The notes below the pieces were generated by a model. The model saw only the letters and a program-made list of their open reading frames with translations, was not told where the DNA came from and searched no databases. Positions 24,785 to 37,988 of a DNA stretch of 64,000 bases are shown one piece after another. The translations under genes and the position numbers were made by a program. Numbering within the stretch: the first letter of the stretch is position 1; every line of letters starts with the position of its first letter. Source of the stretch: Pithys albifrons albifrons (taxonomy: Eukaryota; Chordata; Aves; Passeriformes; Thamnophilidae). The stretch lies in the NCBI RefSeq assembly GCF_047495875.1, contig NC_092497.1, forward strand, positions 62,087,977 through 62,151,976. The letters are read 5' to 3'.

Positions 24785-24940
24785 GACAGAATTCTAAAAT
24801 CCTAAAATGGTTTGGATTGAAAGGGACAGTAAGGACCCAGATCCAACTCCTTTCTGTGGGCAGAGACACCTTCTACTGGACCGGGTTGCTTGAAGTCCCA
24901 ATCAGCCTGGCTTTGGACACTTTCAGGGAAGGAGAATATA
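24785..24940 (-). mobile_element. CR1 LINE fragment, reverse orientation
   Basis: Reading the minus strand gives the CR1 3' end. On the plus strand 'aaatggtttggattgaaagg' and 'accgggttgcttgaagtccc' are the complements of the usual tail and of the 'gagcaacctggtc' block. The copy is old and diverged. Confidence 0.82.
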
Positions 24941-26422
24941 TTACAGTTATAGTAATGTGTAGAATTATACTTCTACACATTTCAGTGACCTGGGATGGAA
25001 CTAAAGAAGCTTAAAAAGTGTAAGCTCTGAATTTTCTTGCAAAATTGCTTTGATAAACCAAGAGTGTTCTGTATGGTGCCTGGTAAACTGGAGAGAAACA
25101 GTCAGCCAGCACTGAGAATAAGAGCAATGGAGGGAGACTCTCAGAAACCAGGATCTTCTGTTAAAGGTTTGCCTGTCTTTTTTGGAAGATAAGCAACGTT
25201 TGGAGAGCACTCTTCAAATGACTGAAGGTTTTACACACGCTTGAGCATACTGACTGACATACATATGGACTGTAAAACCAGGGGTGGGTGGCCAGGCAAA
25301 GAAGTGTGAAGACCAATACTCTAAAAGAGAGGATGGATGCTGCAGCACCACACAACACTTTCAATTGCAACCACATCCTTGTCATATGGGGTAATCATCA
25401 TTTACAGACAGGCAATGGGTCACAGGTGATTTTGACATCCCTTTGCAACTTTTAACCTTATGGAGGAAACTCCTGACAAAGCAGAGAAATACATCTGGAC
25501 TTTTCCATGCCTGGACTGGTAGACCACTATTTCAGTACTCAGCCCAGTGTATTTTCCTGTATGGTTTTAACTCTATTGAAGATGACTGAATTTCCCATTT
25601 GAGACGCTTGTTGAATGGTCAGACAGCAGAGTCATTTCTCCTCTTCATACTGACAGTAATAAGCTATTTTGCTGCTTATGATTCTCCAATAAGATTGTAA
25701 GAATTTTGTATGAGTCTCAGAAGATATGCATTTGCTCTCATAGCACTGGCATAATATGGATCCACAAAAAGATAAATTTTCTGAATTATTCTTGATCACA
25801 GTTAATGAATGGCTTCCTACAGAACTTTAAGTGAAGGGGTAACTGGTGAAATTAAGGCAGTCAGGTAAAATTAAAAGGTAGATAGAAGGCTTAAGTTTGT
25901 TTATGAATATAGTTTTAATATTGTAGCAACAAGCTACAGATCCTGAGACTAGTTTCTCATTCAAAGCAAAGCTATACCACATGTAAATGAAGTCTGAATG
26001 CATTGGTTTGGGGTTTTTTTAATCATGGCAATTGCATCAGAAACAGCATGCAGACACACACAACTGAAATGATTTGCTTCAGCTATTCTTGTTCTCCTCA
26101 GCATTTCATGAACATTCCAGTAATCAAATTACACTAGGACAAATGCTCATAGAAAATGAACAGCAAAACCAAACACTTGCAGTATTTGCAAGTTCCAGAT
26201 TCCATGTCCATCTCCACTTCCTGTGTTTACTGGACTGAAAAAGGAAAAAAAATCACATGGCTGAGCTAAAACTGTATCTCGCACTGGTCCCTATTCAAAG
26301 CCTGTGAAGTAAAAGGAAACACTCTCAGAGATGTTTTGGAAAGCTCTGGGATGCTGTCATTCCTAATGCTTACATTGCTCATACTTGTTCCAGAAATTTC
26401 AGGTGGTTTCCAGGCACAACAG

Positions 26423-26445
26423 AAAAAAAAAAAAAAAAAAAAAAA
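26423..26445. repeat. Poly(A) run of about 23
   Basis: A pure A tract in intron 1, preceded by 'aggcacaacag'. I see no retrocopy body clearly attached to it. Confidence 0.95.
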
Positions 26446-27639
26446 GAAGTCTGGAGTTATCAGATGTATTATTCACTGTGAATTTTCACTTCATTTTCCT
26501 CTTTAAGTACACTCCTGAGGAGGAATACAAGGGCAGTATGATCTGGGCAACAGGCTCCCATTCTCTGTCAAACAAAGCATGTTTCTTCTGCTAATCATGT
26601 GGTTTGCTGCATCCCACTGCAGGTCTAAATTTGCCACTTATTCTTCCCCTGTAAACCTGTAAGGGTTGTGAACCCCCAAGGAGGACATTGTGGCACAGCC
26701 AACTTCCACATAACTGTATGTTATGTATTTATATGCACTGTCAAAATGGTGGGAAGATAAGAAACTGAGTTTCACTGGAATCTAGCAGGCTGAACTATTT
26801 ATAAATAAGTGTCTTATTTTTGGTGCTCTTCAGAGAATGTGATGAACAGTGAGTGATGAGCAATTTATGTTGCTGATCATTTGTATCACAATAGAGCCTT
26901 GCAGTCTTTTTCTGCAGTTTAGACTCTGTAAGCTCAGGGTATGTATTACCCTACAGTGGAAGACAGCACCTCAGAACAAAGACCAATGGGCAATATAAGG
27001 AAAGGGTGAAATGGGAATGCCACACTGAAAATGGAAGAGCAGGTAGGTAACAGTGTATCCAAAAATAATTTGATGATTCCTGGGGATTCTGGGCATCAAC
27101 ATTCAAAACAGACCCATCACCCATCCCTCTCTCTCTCTCTTAGAAGAAACTCTCAGTGTGAAGGAATCCTTTCCCATAAGTATTCCACACTGGGGCATTT
27201 TCCACTTACGCAATGAAGAACAATATTAAACAAAATATGGCATAATGGACATGAAATACATGTCATTAGAAGGATTTAATGCTCTGAAGAAATCCTAGGG
27301 TATAACTGAAGTTAAAAAATAGGCTTTAAAGAACAAGCTTGTAAGCACCCTGTACTGTGTAAATAATTCATGTGTTTAAAAAGATGATCATAAGGGTGAC
27401 TGAATAATCATCATTTCGGCTCCCCTGTGTTGACTTGCTAATGCGAGATTCCTAATCATAGGCCACAGGAGTATTGTTAAGCATACAAGCCTATTCAGCC
27501 TATTTCTATAGTGATACATCGTGATAGTAACTTTTAAAGAGGTGATTAGTAGATTGTTTTTTTCTCCCCATTTCCCTGAGAAACCAACACTGATGCCATG
27601 TTTTACCATTTCTGTGCCATTAGCTCTGCAGCAGACAAC

Positions 27640-27800
27640 CTTATAGAACCACAGAATGGTTTGGGTTGGAAGGGATCTCAAAGATCATTTCATTCAAACC
27701 TCCCTGCCATAGTTGGAGACACCTTCCACCAGACCATGTTTCTAACAGCTCCATCCAACCTGACCCTCAACACTTCCAGGGATGGAAGATACAACACCTG
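27640..27800 (-). mobile_element. CR1 LINE fragment, reverse orientation
   Basis: The plus-strand text 'accacagaatggtttgggtt' followed by 'ggaagggatctcaaagatca' and 'gacaccttccaccagaccat' is the reverse complement of a CR1 3' end. About 160 bp is retained. Confidence 0.9.
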
Positions 27801-30800
27801 AAGGTTTCATTTCTCAACACTTAAAAAAAAGACCAATGCTTTTTGCTTAAACTACTTAACTATTTTCATATTTACGTGTGTTTGCCTCAAGGCTTATACT
27901 GGGCATGAATTTGTCTGCTCAGAGCTTTATAGTTTATCACCTATCACACACAATTTAAACAGGGGAAACCCAGGCCCATTAGCCCCTCACCTTGTTGCCC
28001 TTCCAATGTAGGGGTAAGATCAGCTTCATGATATTAGTGTAGTAAGAAAATGTAAATCACAGCTCAAATGCTTTCAGTCCACTCTCTCAAGAGGGTGGCT
28101 ATCAGCTCCAAGTAAAGGTTACATCTGTTTTTCCCACTTTTCATGCTTGAATAAATTCTTAAAAACAACTTCTGTCCTACAGAAAGCTGTTATATATATG
28201 AGCGAGCCTTACATGCTGAGAAAGTGATAAATAATTATGCTTTCACCTAAAATAGCACCGGAAAATTATCAAACTGTGAACTCAATAATACCAACTTTTC
28301 ATCTGATTTGCAAAAAATGGAGAAAGATCTTTTTAAGCCAGTTTGAGTGAGCATGCTATTAAGATGAGTATAATGCAACTGCTTTATCAGTAGCATCGTT
28401 GAGAGAGCCTGATACATAATACAGCTGCTCTCTCTGGTTATTATTTGGTATGTTTAATATTTGTTCCCTTACAACAAATGTAAAACTTCATTTGTAAAAT
28501 CTCAGTTGATACTTGAAGATCTATCTTGTCTTTTAACTCTGTCTGAAGCTAGAAAGGCTTGAAAAATCTCCTATGAACAGCATGGGCAATCATTTCCTTC
28601 ACAATCTTAAAAAAAGCTGGAAGTGGAATATCATGCCTTTAGGGAAATACTAAGAGTTTAAAATATGCCTGTGCAGCATATTCATAGATTTTTATAATGC
28701 CTTTCAAATACTTTCCATATTGTAAAACAGGTTTTGGAAACAGATGAAACCTGGCAAAGAAAAAAGTAATAAAACCACTGTAAAACGAAAACGAAAAAAT
28801 GGTACATGCTTCTCAATTCCCTAACATTTGATTTTGCCTATACAATAATAAGAATCAAATGATCACAGTAATTTCCCTGTTTACTGTGCTTCGGTGTCAG
28901 CTGAGGGTGCACCTGTGCTCACCTCCACTGCTCCACCCCCCCATCTGTACCCTGCAGCCACACAGACTCCAGCGAGTGGAACGTTTCATACTGAAGTTAA
29001 TTACCCAGCACACTGCACACCAGACCCTTGCAAACTGGTGCCAAATGGAAACCTTCCTGTCAGTTTCCAAGGTCTCTCCCAGCTCACTATTCCTGCAGCA
29101 GTGCACATCCAAGAGGTTCAGCATCATCTCCCAGCTCCCTGACAGCTTGCAGGGACAGGGATGGCTGCCTAGCATGGGGGTGGCACATACTCTGCTTGTA
29201 CCAGCAGGGTGTTTTGTGCTCCAGGGATGCAAGATGCTCGTCAATGGCTGTATGAACCAGAGAGAGCTCGGGACTGAGTGGTGAACATCAAAACTGAGTG
29301 GAGTCATGCTTTGAAACCCTGTCTACAGTCAAATCCAAACTGCAAGGCCAGCTGCACACAAATGTTTGGCTGCAATTCCCCACAAAGGTGGCACGTAACA
29401 ATCACTGTGGTGGTATGCCTTTCTCAGTTCTTCATGGAGCTGCCCATAAGTGCCAAGAACAATGTTATTAGCTTGCTGTGACATCCATGAAGCACTGGGG
29501 GCCAGATTGTGAACTTCTGAGTCACACTGATGAGGAGTCCCTTGCACGAACAGCTTTGCTCAAGTATGACTCCCTTAATAAATGAATCATCTATCAGTGC
29601 TGCCTACTCAAGCTTAAATCTTTTTCCCAGTTTTCCTGCTACTTCCACCATCTGTACATCCTCTCCCCATGGCGGTGAGAACCAATTTGGCTGATTGACA
29701 GGGCTTTGGGGAAAATGAGGAGATCTTCAGAGCTAGATCAGAAGTAAAGAGCAGATGCTGATGTCCAAAGGTCCATTCCTAATGCCACTGGGCCTGAACC
29801 TGCTCCGTTTATTAGGAAATTTCTTCTGGGTACCTATTGGAATGATGCTGTGTGTATCCCAGCAACCTTGGTTTGTCTCCTGGCACTCTGAATTCCTAAC
29901 CAGAAAATGTCTGACCCTGGGCCCTGGAGCATCAGGAGGGACTATGCCCAGGGATGCCCTGGTGCCTTGCTCTTACCATAATTCTCAGCATTACAGCCAC
30001 CCACACCAAGGCCTCGTACCCTTTCTAAGAAGTCCCTCCAGCAGCAATAAATCACTATTTACCTTTGACATAATTCCTGTTCCCTTCACTGCTTTCTAGA
30101 TGTTGGCTTGAGCAGTTTCCTGAGAGGCCTGCCAAAAAGATGGTGCAATTTAGAGGGGCGAAATGCTTTTTTGGGACAAGCACTACTCACTGGAAGTAAC
30201 CATCCTTAGCCAGGGATCAAGACAGCCCTGTTGACTCAGACCTGATTTGGGGAAGCTGTTTCTCTCTGTGCTTGGTGATCCCAGCTCTATGTACAGTGCT
30301 TTTGTTAAAAAACACAGTTCCCTTGCTTTTATGCTTCTGGGACCACAAACAGCAAAGACACAGGGAAGGGTACCTCTTCTTTCTCTTCTTAATTCAGATT
30401 ATTTTCTCTCTCCCTGCGTCACTTGCGTTTAAGTTTCTAGTTTTCTTGCTTCCTCTTTTGGTTTTCTTCCTCTTTTCCTCCTCTGAATTCTTTCAGCTAC
30501 TCAGAACAAACTGCAATTCACAGCTATCTGTATTGCACTCACATTTGGTGCACTCTCATTCAACCAAACTGAGAAGACAACTCTTCCCCTCTTTAAAAGC
30601 CCTTCAGTAGGATCTACAGAAACATGGATCTATAGTCTAACTGTTCACTGGAAGACAAATCTAGATTTTTAGAAAAAAATGGGTTTTTTCTAGTTTTCTG
30701 TTGATTACAGTAATACATAAATTCTAGCCATGTTATGGCTGGTTTTCTTTCACATGTAAAAATTACAAGGAAATCTGCAGAGGGAAATAACAGAACATAA

Positions 30801-31298
30801 GATAAACTGTAACAAGATAGCCCAATGTTTTAAAACTGCGTTTGCAATATCTCCTGGGCCTAAATAGTGAATAACTCATTAAATATACCCTAAATCAGAG
30901 CACTTCTAAGTAGTCTCTAAATTTAATCATGAGCACTGAATTGATTAACATAAAGCATTAAAAGATCCTTGGCTGTTTTCTGGTTTCCATAGCTCTGCTT
31001 CCATCTTTGTGGAAGGCTGGGGTGCTTTCTCTGGCTTTTGCAGACAGATTGTTGTAGGAAACTATATTGAATACCTCAACTTACTTTTCTTTGTTCATAA
31101 TCTGTTCTGTACAGTAACTTTATGCATTTGTATAGTATCTGATAGCAACTTGTCTTTAAATTAGCGTATTTTAAGCCAAATTTTTATTTTTATTTAGTGG
31201 ACTAAGCTAAGTATTCTCTGGTATTTCTTCTGATAATGATTGCTGTTCAGTAAAGTAATAATTGATGGTGCGATATTTTAATCACTAATTATTGACAG

Positions 31299-31377
31299 GA
31301 GTTTGTGCAGTATGTTATGAAAGACCTCCTCCAGCACAGCAGTGAGGACGACATTGCATTGTCAACAGCCAGAAAAG
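31299..31377 (+). other. Exon-like open segment on the strand opposite GRIN3A
   Basis: A 79-bp stretch is bounded by an acceptor ('ttattgacag' ending at 31298, with 'tcactaat' as a possible branch point) and a donor (AAAG|GTAAAA at 31378). One frame is open throughout and reads EFVQYVMKDLL followed by QHSSEDDIALSTARK; the other two frames have stops. The composition is protein-like, but I know no matching family, and no second exon was linked. It may be a chance, an exon of an antisense transcript, or a pseudo-exon. Confidence 0.3.
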
Positions 31378-34300
31378 GTAAAAAACCCATAACATGGTAT
31401 CAAATTCAATATTAACTCAGCTTTTTTCTGCATCAGAGAATTAGGACAGGATGAGGAATGAGAAAATCTTGTTACTGGCCAGGTCTGAAAGATGGCCACC
31501 CCAGTGGAATTCTGGCTCTTTCTGTCTCAACAGGACTCTAAAATTAAGGATCCAGAGGAGAGAACTGAAGTAAAATATTCTCACCACTTACTAAATTTTG
31601 AAAAGGGATCTTTTGCAGTGTCATTAACTGAATTCTCCTTAAACACTGTAATTCCAATAAAGAGATTAGTTATTTTTTTATCTTTCATTGCCCTGTGCTT
31701 CTGAGTATGCAAAGATTGTTGACAGTGGAACTATCCTTAAAGAAGTCCCCATTGGTATTTGGGTAATGCTCTGGTCTAGAAGATTGGATGCCTTTAGTGG
31801 TGTTTCAAATAGCATTCATGATGACACTGACAGTTTACGGGACAGCCGTGACTTGTGGTGTGATCAAGAACACAGCATGCATAGGAAAAGACCCTGAGCA
31901 TTAAACAAAGCAAAAACCACAAAATAAATAAGGTGCCAATACGACTCCCAATTGCTATGCCAAATCACTTCCACAAAACTTGAGGGATTTCTGACCACTG
32001 GTAAGAATATAAACAAAGACTCTTCTCCCTTCAACCCAGAACATTTATTAACTTAAAAGCACAGAGAATTTGGCTTCAGCTAAAAACAGAAACAAAGTAT
32101 GAAACCACGATACACTCACAGCTAACAATGGTCAACACAACACAAGAGCACAAGTAAAACTGTTTTCAAAGCAATCACCTGAGGACAATGTACAGTATTG
32201 GGGAAAAGCCTATGAGAGGCAGAAGACTGAATCAGTTAGTAAATGCTTTGCAACCGCTTTTTAACAGAGGACTGTTAAAATCAGGAGACCTCTGGCATGA
32301 GGGTAGGACCACAATGCTGCCAGCAAAATGCAGTTAGGCCTTTGAACTTTGTGCTTAAAAGAATTAATGGCTCTATATGATACCTGGCTATGGAGCAAAA
32401 CCATTAGTTTTGAGTTGTGCAAAGCTCTTTTACATGAGCTGGAAATTTGAAAGGTATCTCACTTTATAGCAGATCAGTGTCCTAAACTGTGCATGTTTCA
32501 AAAGCTCACCGTGAGCAAAACTGCACTGAGAACTCTGCCTGAAAGAGAGGCAACTGGGCATTTGTTTGTTCTCTCAATTTCTGTCCTTATTTCTTGTCAA
32601 GGCACCTCTCAAAAGCCCTCTTGAAGTGCAGAAAAGGTATGCGTCACACTATTTACTCAGTGTGAGGTGAGGAGGATTGGTGATCATAGGGATAAACTGA
32701 ACTCATATTCCTAATCTACACAGCAGCTAGTACAAGCTTCCAACACCTGGATTAAGACAGATTATTAATGATTGTTTGAATTACTGGAGCCTGTGGCCAA
32801 GCACGTGTGCTGCATACTCTGCTGGAAAATGACATTATAAAAGCTTTTTCCCAGCTAATCAGAAACACTTTACTGCAAAAATGCAACTCTGGCTTGAAGG
32901 AAGGAAGAAAGAAAGAAGTGTCTTTGGCATTTACCTGGATAGAAGCTTTCCCACATTCCATCTGCTTGCTGTAATTTCTACTTGCCCTCATTGGTGCCTG
33001 CCCTTTAGTGGTGCACTGCATAGTCAGTGTCTTGCAGGTCAGTGTGACTTCTAAGGCCACTGTACTCACAGTGGTATTCTTGTCTGCTTCCAAAAGGGAA
33101 AGATCTGCAATTCCCCATCCTGAGTTGTTTTATATATATAAACTGTAAAGCTGTTAAAACCCCAAAAGCTTAATTCCTTCAAAAAACAAATTCAAAAATT
33201 AAATTTTTACAGTCACTTTCCTTTCACAGCATCTGTTCTGAGGCTGAGTTTGCTACTTCACTGGGAAATTCACAGTTTAACCTAAAACTCTGACCTGATT
33301 TATTTATTCTTTTGACCCCCTCTGAAGTCATAGCAGTAATCAGTAGTGCTGCAGTTCCAGTTCCTCGGGAAACCAGATAAAGCACGGACTGTCCAGGCAG
33401 GGACTGATGATTTGCAATTACTTTATTCTGTTTCATTGCTCTGAAAAGATTCCTTTTCATGTTAACAGACATCAGAGGTGCTGATTTATGTGAAACTCAC
33501 GGAAAATTCTCCTGCAAGTTCAGAGAACACCGCTCCAAACATGATCTCCCCTGTGTTTCTGATACTATCACTGAAAAAACAGATATTATGGGCTATTCTT
33601 CCCAGACTCTTGGCTCTGAACTGTAGTACTAAAAGCAGTATCACAGTATTTATTTATGGTTTATGTTCCCTGGATCTTTTCCCTGTTCCATCCCTGGGAA
33701 AATTATTAATGATGTTGGCAATACTGGAATGAAAAAATAAAGTGCTTCTCTTCATACAAACATACATAAGGTGACAAGCCTTGCCTTAATAGCATCACTG
33801 CTTGAGAGCTGCTGTCTCCAAAATAACGAGCTGTCAAAGGTTCACTGCAATTTGCATTCATGTTAGTAGTAAGAAATCCAGTGGTTTTTTAACTTGCTGA
33901 ATGACAGTGTTAAATTGTTACTTTTGCTTATTGAGTGTGAAAATTTGCCGGAGTGACAGTAAACGAAAAAGTAAACAGCATTTTTTCAGGTCACAGCAGC
34001 ATCTGGATTTCCTGTTAGCGTATGTTATCAATTAAATCACAGATAAAAATGAAAAAAGGTGTGTCACATTTTACTCTGTGTAGCCTCCCTTGAAGCCATG
34101 TGTGTATTCTGCCACACACAATCCTGGACCTCCAGTACAAGGTATTTCTCATGAGAGAAAAAGTGCAGTATCAAACCTTGTGATGGTTGTTGTCTTGTGA
34201 TTTTTTTAAACTTCAGAGCAGTAGAACTGAATGAGAAATGAATTTTCAAAGATGGTCAAACAACCACAAACTTTTGAAAACACAACCTAGCTATTTTTTG

Positions 34301-35909
34301 CGACTGCAGTTGCCTGTCTGTGACACTGGATTTCCTCTTGATGTTACATGTTTGAAGTATTACTGTCATCAAATATCACCAAGACAACAGGCAGTATTAT
34401 TAAAATATGTTTCAGTTCTGGATTCTTATCTTCCTTTTCATTTTAAATATTTCTTTTTGTCATATTAGGGACGATTTGCTCAAAGATCAACATCCTTTTC
34501 AACTGCAATGAGTAGCTGCCTATTATAGCCTTCTGCATGAAGGAATAATGTTAACATTCAACAGAAGGACAAAACATTGCATGTGCATGTTCCTGTCCTG
34601 ATGCAATGTGGAAAATGAGACCTTGTTACATATTGCTACCCTAAAACAATCTCTCCCAAAAATCTGAATGCTGAGGAGAAGCAGAATATGAGAGCATTTG
34701 GTGAACATTTTATTTGCTAGCATGTTTGCCATGTGTGAAATGCTCTTCAAGGACAAACAAGTTTTGGGTCTGCTTCTGTCCCTGCCTGGAAGAAAACTAT
34801 CTGCAGGCATCCCCCTGAGGTGTGCTGCAGGTGTTTTGTGGGAGGGAGGATGCTCTGCCCAAGCATCAGTGGGAAAGGCGACCCCAGGGAAGCCAATTCA
34901 GAAACAGGGTTAGGTGTCAGTCTTCTATTCCCATCTGGGCATACCAGCAAAATCTGCCTCATCTACAGTGATGCCATTTACCTCCACGCAGTAGACATGG
35001 TCAGTCTGCAGCTACAGGGCTACAGAGCCAGGAAGGTGGAAGGACCATGGCATGCTCCTTTCATGCCAGAGTCAACATGGGACTGTGAGTGACACAGAAT
35101 CCCTGCCTACAGGAGAGGCTGGTGAGGTTAACATCTCCAGGCTCTCCTGTGGCCAATATACTGTTGGAAATTCTTTAACTCTAGGAAGTATGCAAGGTAA
35201 GGCTGCTGATGCACTACCTTCAGAGTTAGCCTTAAAATGATATTTATTAAATGAAAGTATGAAAAAGAGTGTTCAGAAATATGTCAGCCCCTCCAAGCCA
35301 GTCTTGAGAGACTAATACACTCGTATTACCTTCTGGCCTTTGGGTAAGGCTGACTTTTTTTTTAAATCCACGGAGCCTTGAAAAGTATTTTTTTTTGGCT
35401 CAGCTGGAAAAAAAAGACCCTGTTCAGCACAGGTTCAATGTCAGTCATTGGTTTCACCGCCATTGAAGAAAATGCCATATAAAGTCTGCTTGAGAACAAA
35501 GCCCAGACTTGGACAGACTGATCCATTTGGCTCCCCACTGAGAACAATTTAAAGGTTAAACAGGAGTTTTGAAGGCAGCGGAAAGCAGCAATGACTCTAA
35601 CCTTGTGCTGTATGTGTTTAACACATCTTGGATGAAAATGCTTTGGATGAACTTAGATTCACCTCTAAGATGGAAGAGTGAATAATTCTAACAGAGCAAG
35701 GAGATACTGGAGTTCAGCATCTGATCTTCAGGTAGCTTTGGCTATTGAATCCAGCACCACTGCAAGTGTAGCTTGCAGGTAGATGTAACTGAGCAAACCT
35801 GGATGAAATTGGCACCAAACATGCATCAATAGTAGCATTCAGTGGCACTGATTACCCCTGAGCTTCTGAGACACCTAAGTTATGTGGCTTTTGCTGAGGT
35901 GGAGAAAAC

Positions 35910-36230
35910 TAGTTGAGTAGCTAAAGGTGCTACAAGAGAGCTGGAGACAGGATTTTTACAAGTGACAGGACAAGGGGCAGTGGCTTCAAACTGACAGAAA
36001 GTAAGGTTAGATGAGATATTGGGAAGAAATCCTTGCCTGTGAGGTTGGTGACACACCTGTATGGGTTGTCCAGAGAAGCTGTGACTGCCCCATTCTTGCA
36101 AGTGTTCACTGCCCTGCGGGATGGAGTTCTGAGCAACCTGGTCTGGTGGAAGGTGTCCCTGTCCATTGCATAGGGTTCAAACAAGTTGGTCTTTTAGGTC
36201 CCTTCCAACTCAAACCGTTCTGTGACTCAG
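35910..36230 (+). mobile_element. CR1 LINE fragment, 3' ~320 bp
   Basis: It contains 'tggcttcaaactgacagaaa', 'gttgtccagagaagctgtga', 'gagcaacctggtctggtgga' and 'aggtcccttccaactcaaac', all in CR1 3' order. It lies about 1.1 kb from the exon 1 donor, inside intron 1 and antisense to GRIN3A. Confidence 0.92.
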
Positions 36231-37376
36231 GCCAGCACATGCAGCTCCATCTTCAGTTACAGATGAGGAGCTACTTAGCACAGTGTTTATATCTTTTCTG
36301 TTACAATCTAATGCACCAAACACCATCCTTCCCTCACCCCCTCTCTTTCCCCCAGAAATCCAACAGTGGTCCAGGCTCATGTTCGCATTTCTTTTGCAAA
36401 GAAAATTCAACTGGTAATATTTCTTTGTGATTATGTTTTGAAAGCAATGTTGAGCTACCTCTTCTTATATAAAACAACTGTTTCTTTGCTATTTAAAAGA
36501 CAGTTTCAACCACTTTACTTAGAATTTCCCTTGCACAGGCCACACAGAACCGAGCATTTTCTGTCAACTCTTTTACCTGAAGATGACTCCTGGCCTCAAA
36601 CACACAGTTGCAAAATACTGAAATATCACCTTTATCCAGAGTGTGTAACAGTAAGTTGCAATTTCTGTAGGATAGAAAGTTTAACTCCTCTTGGATACTA
36701 ATACTACTTTTACCTAAGACTGTCAAACACAATTAATGAAGTTAACACTATTTTAGCTACAAGGAAAAAAACAGGCTAGGCTGTGGTTTCTACTACTTTA
36801 ACTGGGAAATGAGCAAAAAGCTGTTCTAGCAGCAATGTACGAACTCATGAGCACCGAACATCCCGACGCTTTAGATATCTCAGTGCAAAGTCAAATTACA
36901 GTTCACAACTTCCCTGAGAAGCATCATCTGATTAATAACCAGATAGACCACTGCATTTAGACCAGTAACAAACAAACACCCTGAAAGCTTGTTTAAGCCT
37001 TTTATCCCCCAGCAACCTTCTGTGGATCTGCAAAGCATGCCCTGGACACCCCTCTCCGCTCTCTACAACTTAACGCGGCGTATGACTTTGGGCTCACAAC
37101 TTTGCTAGTGCGACCGAGCTCTGTCTGCCTCTCCACAGCGAGGATTCCTTTCCCTCGCCACCCCCGGGCTGACAGCCGGGACTAACACGGGAGTGGGTGC
37201 TAGAGGAGGGACCACAGCGCGATGCTGGCGGCCCCGGGGTCCGAGCGCTTCTCTACGGGCAGAGCTCGGTCCGGGTCCTCCCAGTGTGACCCCCGCCCAG
37301 CTCCCATGCCCGTCCCCCGACCTTGTACCGCAGGGTACCCGGGGGCACTGCCCCAACCATTCCCCCACTTCCTTAC

Positions 37377-37988
37377 CAGACTCCGCCGGGGGAACTCGCC
37401 TAGCACGATGCTGACCACCGGGATGCGCAGCGCCGCAGAGATGAAGTCCAGCTCCAGCATCTCCCCGCGGCTCTGCGGGAAGGCGAGGATGGCGGAGACC
37501 CCCTGCACCACCACGGTGTGGCAGAGGCTCTGCAGGAAGGAGACGGGGTCGTTGCTCCAGGAGGCGCTGGGCGAAGAGAAAGGGAAGAGAGGCAGGTCTC
37601 CCAGCCCCGCCTCGATCGCCATCACCACTTCCAGGGACAGGTTGTAGGGCAGCAGCCCGGGCATGCCGTTCAGGTTGGCCACGGCGAGCAGCAGGGCGTC
37701 CCGCGGCGAGGGGGGCGTCCGCCTGTCCCCCCCGCCGCCCCCCGCTAGCCGTCCCCGCGGCCCCTCGGGGGGCCCGCCCGGCACTTCCCCGGGCCAGGCG
37801 ACGGCGGGGGCGGCGCGGGGCTGCAGGTGGGTGGCCCCCACCCGCACCGTGTGTCCGATGCGCCGCAGGATCTGGCAGGGCTGCGGGTGGGACGCGGAGC
37901 CGGGCACCGCCGCCAGCACCAGGGCGCAGGGCGGTAGCAGCAGCAGGCACGCCCGGCCCAGGACCCCGCGCACTCCCGGCCGACACAT
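37377..37988 (-). CDS. GRIN3A: GRIN3A exon 1 (coding part): NMDA receptor subunit GluN3A, residues 1-204
   Basis: This exon encodes the N-terminus of GluN3A, a neuronal plasma-membrane subunit. With GluN1 it forms excitatory glycine receptors, and in mixed NMDA receptors it lowers calcium permeability and magnesium block. Residues 1 to about 30 form a signal peptide: a short basic start, then a hydrophobic core ([17 protein letters not shown], residues 12-28). The following [19 protein letters not shown] matches the mature GluN3A start, and [20 protein letters not shown] (112-131) and [18 protein letters not shown] (156-173) are near-identical to mammalian GluN3A. NLS at 116-118 is an N-glycosylation sequon. 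Residues 58-95 are a Gly/Pro-rich, poorly conserved stretch. I chose the ATG at 37988 because it aligns with the mammalian start and precedes the signal peptide; it has G at -3 and T at +4. The frame is open further upstream. The donor is CTG|GTAAGG at 37376, phase 0. GRIN3B is excluded by this close 3A similarity. Boundaries are confident; the exact start slightly less so. Confidence 0.95.

Larger units (their letters stand above)
11842..37376 (-). other. GRIN3A: GRIN3A intron 1 (25,535 bp)
   Basis: This long first intron lies between the exon 1 donor (GTAAGG) and the exon 2 acceptor. It holds three CR1 fragments (24785-24940, 27640-27800, 35910-36230), an ERV-like fragment near 14290-15090, a duplicated unknown sequence (12347-12510 and 13575-13741), simple repeats, and a plus-strand exon-like segment at 31299-31377. 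A stretch at 15350-16610 looks like non-coding conserved sequence (AT-rich, homeodomain/POU-like words), but that cannot be tested without an alignment. The region 28900-29550 is relatively GC-rich with open frames on both strands and no recognisable product. Confidence 0.92.

Noticed and set aside
26423..26445. Poly(A) run as the tail of a processed retrocopy
   Set aside because: The upstream sequence shows no recognisable mRNA body and no clear target-site duplication.
28859..29307. 141- and 136-codon frames on opposite strands
   Set aside because: Cys/His-rich composition without motifs, open in both directions in a GC-richer patch of intron. Most likely chance.
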